Shown one piece after another: positions 1 to 6,846 of a stretch of DNA of 32,005 nucleotides. Below the pieces are notes generated by a model. It saw nothing but the letters and a program-made list of their open reading frames with translations. It did not search any database and was not told where the DNA came from. This stretch comes from Cytophagaceae bacterium. Lineage in GTDB: Bacteria > Bacteroidota > Bacteroidia > Cytophagales > Cytophagaceae. The position numbers and the translations under genes are program-made. The DNA is taken from the NCBI GenBank assembly GCA_025454925.1, contig JALONM010000051.1, forward strand, positions 1-32,005, given 5' to 3'. Numbering within the stretch: position 1 is the stretch's first letter; every line of letters starts with the position of its first letter.

Positions 1-1
1 T

Positions 2-559
2 CCTACCGCCACTACGTTTACCGATGCCCGCGATCAGAAAACATACAGCTATGTTACCATAGGCACACAAACCTGGATGAGCCAGAACTTAGACTATGCG
101 GGAACGCTTTCGGCAGGTTCATCAGAATGTTATAACGGCTCTGCGGATTCTTGCGCAAAGTATGGAAGATTGTACGATGCCGCCGGTGCCAAAGTAGCTT
201 GCCCAAGCGGATGGCATTTGCCTACCGATGCTGAATGGAAAACATTGGAGTCCTACATTGGCATGAGTGCTGCTGATTTGAATGTAGTTGGTTTTAATGT
301 GGCAAGGGGCGAAAACTTAGATGACAAATTAAAAGAAGGTGGAGTTACGGGGTTAAATCTAAAATTTAGTGGATCTAAAGGAACTAATGGAGTCTTTGGT
401 GGGGCTAATTCTAATGGTACTTATTTTACATCATCAGACTCCTCCGTATCCAGTTATACTATGGTGAGGAGGATTAGTGATGCTCATAATTGGATTATCA
501 GGTATTGGAATACTAATACAGGTACTTACAGAGCATGTGTTCGTTGCTTACAGGATTAA
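2..559 (+). CDS. FISUMP domain protein, 3' part only
   Basis: The reading frame is open to the left edge, so the gene begins outside the window; the first ATG inside (position 77) lies within the domain and is not a true start. The visible part carries the hallmarks of the FISUMP domain (Fibrobacter succinogenes major paralogous domain, TIGR02145): a DARDQKTYSYVTIGTQTWM opening, a QNLDYA segment, then CPSGWHLPTDAEWKTLE and a closing RACVRCLQD. Such domains occur in many copies in secreted or surface lipoproteins of Bacteroidota and Fibrobacterota; their molecular role is unknown. It ends 12 bases before the next gene, with which it is probably co-transcribed. Any N-terminal signal peptide or further domains cannot be seen. 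Confidence 0.85.
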   Translation, partial: PTATTFTDARDQKTYSYVTIGTQTWMSQNLDYAGTLSAGSSECYNGSADSCAKYGRLYDAAGAKVACPSGWHLPTDAEWKTLESYIGMSAADLNVVGFNVARGENLDDKLKEGGVTGLNLKFSGSKGTNGVFGGANSNGTYFTSSDSSVSSYTMVRRISDAHNWIIRYWNTNTGTYRACVRCLQD

Positions 560-571
560 TAAAATAAAAAA

Positions 572-3500
572 ATGAAGAAGTTATTTCTAATTGGCCTTTT
601 GTTATTAATTAATTCACTGTTTGGTCAAATTGGCCCGGGTGTATTTCTTACTGTAAACAAAAATACAACCTGTTCAGGCGACCAGGTTGTATTTACGGTT
701 TATCCTTCAGGCAACTATGAATATAAATTATATCGGGTTACGCCATCCAATAATTTGGCAACTCAAACAAATAATAATGTTTTTTATCAAAATCCAACCG
801 CCACTGCTACCTATTATGTAGTAGTAGATGATGGCGCAACATACACCTCCAACCAAGTCACTGTAACCGTTAACAATTATCCTTCTTTGGGTACTATAAA
901 CATTTTTTATCAATCCAAGCAGACTACAGATGGTCCAGTAGATTTAAATGCAGGATTTGTAACAGGTGCAGGGGGTACGATTAATTTTTTCTCTAACGAT
1001 CCAGGTGTTTATAGTAATTCCTTCTACCCTTCAACGGGCGCTCAGACATATCATGTTTATTACACAGTAACCAATAACGGATGTACCTCTACAAGTTCCA
1101 GTAGTATTCAATTTGATGTAACTGGTAATACCCCTGCGGCCGACTTTGTCGAAGCCCTTCCAAGCTATCCTTTGCCTTTGTGTCAGACAGGAGATGTTAA
1201 ATACGTTCGAATAAGGAAAACTGGAAATACCGTAATTAAGAGTATAACTATAAAAGATATAATGGGTTCGTATTCAGCATATAATAATATCATCTTCCCA
1301 GCTAGTACCCCAGTACTCCCTCCTCCATTTGTAAATTTTGTAGATGTTCCGGTTATTCCAGAAAGGCATGGTGCGTTTGAAATTCGGGTTTCTCTTTTTT
1401 ATTATTTGTGGAATGGATCTTCTTGGGTATCTCGTTACGAAGAGGGAGTCATTCCCGTGTATCCTAAACGTATTGTTGATGTATTAGGATTACCCAAAAA
1501 GGGGACCAGAGATACCGTATTGCTTTGTGCTTCCACCAACGATACCTTGAATATGAGAGCGGTGCCAGGTTCAGGAGTATTTGGATTTCAAAAAATAATC
1601 GGTACATCTACCTTCAACATGCCCAATGGATTTAGTAATTATCCTGTTTCTGCTTCAGACTCTACGTTTGCCAGAAAGTTTGTGCCTTTTGAATTGTTCC
1701 GGGATTCTTCTTTACGCGATTACAATACCATATTTAAAGTTTTGTATACCTATCCTAAACCTGGTTCTGGGGTTTGTCCCACCACCGATACTACGATTAT
1801 AAAATTCAATCGTCCCCAGAATATTTCATATACGAAAGTAACTAGTTCTGGCAACCAGCAAATATGTCTGGGAGATACCTTGAGGTTTACTACTTCAGAC
1901 AATTCCAGTCTATTGAACAACAAATACGCATGGTCGTATGGGGATGGATTTACGGAAACCCTGGAATCATTTAATTATCAAAATCATTCATATATATATA
2001 AAAGACCAGGCAGGTTTACACTGCGATTTAAATCACAGGTAAACACGAGTCTCTCGCCCGACTCTGCGTGTAATGCTGATTCTCTTGCCATCATCATTGT
2101 AGGTGCTCAACCCAAAGCAGATTTTGAAATCAAAGGTTTACTAGAGAATACAAATTCTACATTGTACAACCGAACAGTAGCCGATCTGAATAGAGATATA
2201 GAAAAGGATACTATTGCAAGATGGACTTGGTATTATGATGCTCCCTTAACTACGCCGTCGAGCACGTTTAACGTGAATGTGGATAGCGTTCAGCATCTAT
2301 TTCCATTACATCGTGTTCAGCCCTATCGTATTTCATTGGTGGCAACTACTCCGCCCCATTATCCAATGTTTCCCTATGGATGCAAGGATTCCATAACTCG
2401 TCACATTCCTATATTTCCGTTGGATACTCCGCAAGTAGGGAGTTTTTATTTCAACGACTTCTCTACTCCTGGACGTGGCTGGTACCAAAGTGGTGATTAC
2501 CGCATCGGTGGTAACAGCAGTTGGAAACTGCAAGCTCCGGCGGGCTCAGTAATTTCTGATCCAGGCAATACCGCATGGGTTACAGATAATCTGGTGCCCA
2601 TTGCCGACAGTCGGTACAACTTTTCAGAATTTTCCTGGATTGAAAGTCCAGTGTTTTATTTGGATTCTTTGAGTCGTTCCTTGCTGTCTTTGCGCACCTG
2701 GGTGCAGAGTGAAAGCCAATTGGACGGTGCCAGCATTCAATGGGCATTTGCTGATACAACTTTCGGTGACGAACGTTGGAAAACCATCGGAGCAAAAGGA
2801 CAAGGTGTAGGTTGGTATTCTTCAGACATCGTGGTTAGTATGATTGGGAAGTTAGATACGATCAACAAAAAAACATCGGGCTGGACGGGCAGCAATTCTA
2901 AATGGGTGGAATCAAAAATTAAAATTGACGATGTGGTGGCCGAGGCAAAAAATCGTCCGGTGCGATTCCGAGTACTCTTTAGTAGTAATGCCGACAATGC
3001 TCCGGAGCCGTTTGAAGGATTCGCCTTCGATGATTTTAGTTTGGGGTATCGCGACCGAAAGGTGTTGATAGAAGAGTTTGTCACCAGTGCAGCATTGGAT
3101 ACTGTAGGGCCTAATACGGCAGATAAAAAAGTAGCCACCGATCCGCAGGCGCTTAACATCAAGTATTTTGTAGGCTATTTGGGTAAAGACACTGTGAACG
3201 ATCTCAATCGTGCCGATCCGAGTGCACGCGCGCTTCTATACGGTTTTAGCGAAGCGCAGCGAGCCGTGATTGATGGTACTATTTTTCAAAACAAGTCGTA
3301 TTCCTTCAATAGCTGGGGAAATACCGAATTCAGTAAGCAAATTCTAAAAACTTCTGACTTCAGTATCAATCCGGAAGTAGGCGTAGTGAATGGTAAATTG
3401 TATGTCAATGCTACTATTGCCCGCAAAACAGGAACGAATGCTTTGCAGAATCGTCCGTTCCTGGTGCATATTGCCGTGCTGAGTAATCACGCTGCTATAC

Positions 3501-4027
3501 CGAATGTGCTACGCAAAATGCTTCCCAGTGCAGCGGGCACTTTCTATTGGAGCCATAACTGGAATACGAATCTAAAATTGGATACCAATTTTTATGTACC
3601 CATACAAAGGTTGAGTCAGCAAAAGACATTCAAGGTGCTGGTATTTATTCAGGATTATAAGACGAAGGAAATTTATCAGACAGAACAGGTAGAGTATACG
3701 ATTCCTGTCGGATATCCCTTGTTAAGTGAATACAATCCTGAAATTACGCAAGGCGAAAATATAAGACGGTCGGATAATTCAATTCCCAATGCTGTTATTT
3801 TCCCACAACCTACCATGCAAGATGCACAGGTAGAGTTTGCCCTTCCCCTGATGGAGCATGTGCAATACTCCATACGCAACAGCATGGGAGTGGAATTAGC
3901 GAAAGGAGAATTTAAAAAGGGCGAAGATTTATTCGAGATCTATACAGGCGCGCTTAGCCCAGGCTTCTATTCGCTGGTGCTGCAAAGTTCGGGTAGTTCA
4001 AAGAATCTTCATTTTATTAAACAATAG
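572..4027 (+). CDS. Large secreted protein with PKD-like domain and T9SS sorting domain
   Basis: 1151 aa. The N-terminus (MKKLFLIGLLLLINSLFG) is a classical signal peptide. Residues about 450-490 form a PKD-like beta-sandwich (WSYGDGFTETL followed by a GRFTLRFK strand). Residues about 625-828 look like a jelly-roll/MAM-type domain ending in AFDDFSLGY. Residues about 830-1060 start with RKVLIEEFVTS and resemble the thioredoxin-like part of Omp28-type proteins, but the usual CxxC is absent. Residues about 1072-1151 match a type IX secretion C-terminal sorting domain (NAVIFPQPTMQDAQVEF, then GALSPGFYSLVLQSSG). I infer export by the Sec pathway, then T9SS secretion or anchoring at the cell surface, perhaps in adhesion. 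The stop lies 4 bases before the next ATG, so the genes form one unit. Exact function is unknown. Confidence 0.88.
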   Translation: MKKLFLIGLLLLINSLFGQIGPGVFLTVNKNTTCSGDQVVFTVYPSGNYEYKLYRVTPSNNLATQTNNNVFYQNPTATATYYVVVDDGATYTSNQVTVTVNNYPSLGTINIFYQSKQTTDGPVDLNAGFVTGAGGTINFFSNDPGVYSNSFYPSTGAQTYHVYYTVTNNGCTSTSSSSIQFDVTGNTPAADFVEALPSYPLPLCQTGDVKYVRIRKTGNTVIKSITIKDIMGSYSAYNNIIFPASTPVLPPPFVNFVDVPVIPERHGAFEIRVSLFYYLWNGSSWVSRYEEGVIPVYPKRIVDVLGLPKKGTRDTVLLCASTNDTLNMRAVPGSGVFGFQKIIGTSTFNMPNGFSNYPVSASDSTFARKFVPFELFRDSSLRDYNTIFKVLYTYPKPGSGVCPTTDTTIIKFNRPQNISYTKVTSSGNQQICLGDTLRFTTSDNSSLLNNKYAWSYGDGFTETLESFNYQNHSYIYKRPGRFTLRFKSQVNTSLSPDSACNADSLAIIIVGAQPKADFEIKGLLENTNSTLYNRTVADLNRDIEKDTIARWTWYYDAPLTTPSSTFNVNVDSVQHLFPLHRVQPYRISLVATTPPHYPMFPYGCKDSITRHIPIFPLDTPQVGSFYFNDFSTPGRGWYQSGDYRIGGNSSWKLQAPAGSVISDPGNTAWVTDNLVPIADSRYNFSEFSWIESPVFYLDSLSRSLLSLRTWVQSESQLDGASIQWAFADTTFGDERWKTIGAKGQGVGWYSSDIVVSMIGKLDTINKKTSGWTGSNSKWVESKIKIDDVVAEAKNRPVRFRVLFSSNADNAPEPFEGFAFDDFSLGYRDRKVLIEEFVTSAALDTVGPNTADKKVATDPQALNIKYFVGYLGKDTVNDLNRADPSARALLYGFSEAQRAVIDGTIFQNKSYSFNSWGNTEFSKQILKTSDFSINPEVGVVNGKLYVNATIARKTGTNALQNRPFLVHIAVLSNHAAIPNVLRKMLPSAAGTFYWSHNWNTNLKLDTNFYVPIQRLSQQKTFKVLVFIQDYKTKEIYQTEQVEYTIPVGYPLLSEYNPEITQGENIRRSDNSIPNAVIFPQPTMQDAQVEFALPLMEHVQYSIRNSMGVELAKGEFKKGEDLFEIYTGALSPGFYSLVLQSSGSSKNLHFIKQ

Positions 4028-4031
4028 GGCT

Positions 4032-5213
4032 ATGGACTTCCTGAAAAAATGTAGTATGCTGGCAGTACTGGTGTTGTTGCTGGCCTGCAAAAAAGATAAA
4101 TACGAAGTAGGAGATACACGAAAATTCCTCAAGTTTTTTGGCACTGCCGGGATGAGTCAGGCATATTCACTGACAGAGACGAGCGATGGTTTTTTATTGT
4201 GCGGGTATTCCATACAAGACGGTCGTAACGATAAAGATATTCTGTTGGTGAAAACGGACAAGTCGGGCAATCGTCAATGGGAAAGGCGCATTGAAACGCC
4301 GGAAGATGAAATCGCGCGCAGCCTTCAGGTAAGGGGTGATCAGATCGTATTGGCGGGTATGCAAGTGCAGTCAAATTCTGTAAAATCTTCTCAAGCCATT
4401 TTGTTGACCTTAGATTGGAATGGAAATGTGATTAAGCAATCATTGATTGGAGACAGCCTCTCCAGTGAAGAGGTGTTTCATGTTTCCTATTTGTCGGATG
4501 GCGACTTGTTAGTAGGAGGTACCCGAGACAGTGCCAATCAACGGAATATGTTCCTTGCCAGAATTCACGCCGATACCACCCAATGGCAAATGAATATTGG
4601 TAACTTATCGGATAACGACGAGTTGAACAAAATTGTTGAATTAAGTGATGGAGATCTGCTTTGGACGGGCACGGTGCAACGAACCAATGAACGGAACATT
4701 CGATGTGTGCGCTCCAGTAATACTGGTGTAGTGAAGTGGGCCTATGAATATGATTTGAATGGACAAGACGAATCAGGAAGATATGTAGAGCTTACCTCGG
4801 ATGGAAATTTTATGGTGGTAGGTTCCCGAGGCCAGGAGAACAGCACCAATGAGCGCTTGTTGGTAATGAAAATAAATGGCAATGGCTTTAAGCTTTGGGA
4901 GTCATTACCGATCGAAGTGCAGAGCGGAGGATATTCCATTAAAAGAGTTAGCACGGGCGGATTTATAGTAGCAGGCTATTCGTTTGTAAAATTTGGCGAT
5001 ACGGATCCATTACTTTTGCGCCTGAACGAAGAAGGGAATACCATTTGGAGCAAGCGTTTTGGAGGCAACCGCCTGGATCAGGGAAGAATGGCTATTGAAT
5101 GTTCGGATGGACATTTTGCCATGACGGGATTTGTAGATCTGTACCTGGATAAGAACAATGTTTTTCAATTGGTGAAAGTGGATCAGGAGGGTGAGTTAAA
5201 CGAGAAAAAATAA
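4032..5213 (+). CDS. Lipoprotein with six-fold beta-propeller-like repeats
   Basis: 393 aa. The signal sequence ends in a lipobox (LLLAC, Cys19) followed by KKDKYE, a charged stretch of the kind that directs Bacteroidota lipoproteins to the cell surface. About six repeats of roughly 50 residues follow, each with a 'SDGDLLVGG' strand pair and a 'DILLVKTDKSGNRQW' strand pair; examples begin near residues 45, 150, 195, 255, 300 and 350. The pattern matches delta-60/PQQ-like beta-propeller repeats and suggests one closed propeller. It is probably a surface-exposed binding or scaffold protein produced with the T9SS cargo protein just upstream. A rho-independent terminator follows within 25 bases. 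No enzymatic motif is visible. Confidence 0.82.
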   Translation: MDFLKKCSMLAVLVLLLACKKDKYEVGDTRKFLKFFGTAGMSQAYSLTETSDGFLLCGYSIQDGRNDKDILLVKTDKSGNRQWERRIETPEDEIARSLQVRGDQIVLAGMQVQSNSVKSSQAILLTLDWNGNVIKQSLIGDSLSSEEVFHVSYLSDGDLLVGGTRDSANQRNMFLARIHADTTQWQMNIGNLSDNDELNKIVELSDGDLLWTGTVQRTNERNIRCVRSSNTGVVKWAYEYDLNGQDESGRYVELTSDGNFMVVGSRGQENSTNERLLVMKINGNGFKLWESLPIEVQSGGYSIKRVSTGGFIVAGYSFVKFGDTDPLLLRLNEEGNTIWSKRFGGNRLDQGRMAIECSDGHFAMTGFVDLYLDKNNVFQLVKVDQEGELNEKK

Positions 5214-5237
5214 ACGTCGTCGGTATACAAGGCTCTG

Positions 5238-5262
5238 AAGCCGGGAGAAATCCCGGCTTTTT
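5238..5262 (+). terminator. Rho-independent terminator of the surface-protein operon
   Basis: A perfect 9-bp stem AAGCCGGGA / TCCCGGCTT closes a GAAA tetraloop and runs into a short T tract. It lies about 25 bases after the lipoprotein stop codon and ends the three-gene unit, which separates that unit from the AAA+ cassette downstream. Confidence 0.9.
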
Positions 5263-5268
5263 CGTTTA

Positions 5269-5288
5269 ACACAATCAAGCGATTGTGT
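5269..5288. repeat. Perfect inverted repeat of unknown role
   Basis: ACACAATC and GATTGTGT are perfect inverse complements separated by AAGC. The element sits just after the terminator and about 150 bases before the AAA+ gene. It has no T tract, so it could be an operator or RNA hairpin for the downstream cassette, or simply chance. The remaining intergenic DNA up to 5441 is AT-rich with nothing else recognisable. Confidence 0.4.
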
Positions 5289-5441
5289 AGGTCAGATACC
5301 TGCCTTGTATTAATTCCTTAAAAGTCGTATTTTAATGAAATATACCCGAAAAAATAACAATCAAAATAGTATCGTTTTTACGGGTAACAGGAAAAAAAAT
5401 CTGCACGACAGCCAGCAGAATTACTTTTAGAGAAAAAACAA

Positions 5442-6821
5442 GTGAACGTATCATTACAACAAAGACTAGTAGGACTAAATCATAAATTAAACACGCTTCT
5501 TCGCGATAAAAGTTTGTTGCAGGAAGTAGTGTTTGATCAGGATATTCAAAAGGATTGGGAAGAGGTCGAGGATAGTTTCCCCCATAGTGATTTGTCGGTA
5601 TTGGATGGCCTCGATGAAAAGGAAATAGAAATCGCCATGCTTGCCTTATGCCGATACATAGCACCCAGCATTTTATTTAAATTTGACAATACCAGAACGG
5701 TCTATCCGGGAATTCGTTTGTTTGGCGGAACCATGAACGATAAATTTTTTATACCTACAGTAAGGTCAGCATTGTTCCTGATTGAACCTATACAGTTTTC
5801 AAAACATCCGGCCTTCATCGAAAAATATTTTTCCAAAGAATCTCCTTTGTTTTCCAAAGGCATTTTAAAATCGCTGGATGCGGATCCACTATTAGGCGAT
5901 TCTGAATTAGAATGCAGCAATGATTTTGTAAGCCGCATTACACGCGGTAAGGATTACGAATATGTATTTCCTTCGGAGTTTCCAGCGGTGAAAATAAATA
6001 GTCCGCACCAATGGCAGGATTTAATTTTACCACATTCCGTAGAGTCAAAATTGTCGATGCTGCTCTCTGCATTTCAACATCATAAAGAGCTAACGGAGCA
6101 CCCCGGAATTGGCAAGCATTTTAAGAAAAGTGTGGTGGCTTTATTTTCAGGAGAACCAGGTACCGGAAAATCCATGACTGCGGGCATGCTGGGTAAGCAA
6201 TTGGGCTTGCAGGTTTACCGGATTGACATTTCACAACTGGTGTCGAAGTGGGTGGGTGAAACGGCTAAAAATTTACGCATTCTATTTGATGTTGCAGAGC
6301 AAAAAAACTGGATTTTGTTTTTTGATGAAGCGGATTCTATTTTTTCAAGACGATCGAAAGGAGATACCGCTCACGATTCCGCAAAGAATCATGATATCTC
6401 TTATATTCTGATGCGCATAGAATCATTCCAGGGGTTTGTAATATTGGCGACCAATCTGGGAATCAATATTGACGAGGCTTTCCGGAGAAGAATCGATATG
6501 GAAATAACTTTTATGCAGCCTGATACAGATACCCGACTCCGGCTTTGGCAAAAGGCTTTCAGCGATGCAGGACTTACGTTTAAAGAACGTCAGTCGTATA
6601 AACTAAGGCGAGGGGATTTGCCTGCAGGCGATTGGGATTCGCCGGATGTGGGAATGAACTACGAGGAAATAGCTGAATATTGGGACAAAGCCACTGGTGC
6701 CAAAATAATGAAAGTGATGAGGCGATTGCTGGAAGAGGCGAAAGTACATCAATCTACTCATATACCTAGCGGAGTAATGGTGCGGGTATTGAATGCTGAA
6801 TTAGGATTACGGAAGATGTAA
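5442..6821 (+). CDS. AAA+ ATPase of the eCIS-associated (Afp15-like) type
   Basis: 459 aa. One AAA+ module occupies about residues 200-375: Walker A GEPGTGKS (237-244), pore-loop segment SKWVGETAKN (268-277), Walker B ILFFDEAD (291-298), sensor-1 Asn338 (VILATN) and an arginine-finger run RRR (348-350). The first 200 residues have no domain I recognise. A single-AAA ATPase next to a DUF4157 protein is the known context of the Afp15-like ATPase of extracellular contractile injection systems, where it is needed for particle assembly; this role is inferred here because no sheath, tube or spike genes are visible. The start is GTG, the first possible start after an in-frame stop at 5385-5387. It is 25 bases from the next gene, so co-transcription is likely. 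Confidence 0.85.
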   Translation: MNVSLQQRLVGLNHKLNTLLRDKSLLQEVVFDQDIQKDWEEVEDSFPHSDLSVLDGLDEKEIEIAMLALCRYIAPSILFKFDNTRTVYPGIRLFGGTMNDKFFIPTVRSALFLIEPIQFSKHPAFIEKYFSKESPLFSKGILKSLDADPLLGDSELECSNDFVSRITRGKDYEYVFPSEFPAVKINSPHQWQDLILPHSVESKLSMLLSAFQHHKELTEHPGIGKHFKKSVVALFSGEPGTGKSMTAGMLGKQLGLQVYRIDISQLVSKWVGETAKNLRILFDVAEQKNWILFFDEADSIFSRRSKGDTAHDSAKNHDISYILMRIESFQGFVILATNLGINIDEAFRRRIDMEITFMQPDTDTRLRLWQKAFSDAGLTFKERQSYKLRRGDLPAGDWDSPDVGMNYEEIAEYWDKATGAKIMKVMRRLLEEAKVHQSTHIPSGVMVRVLNAELGLRKM

Positions 6822-6846
6822 CATCAACTGAAAAAATGCGGAAAAA

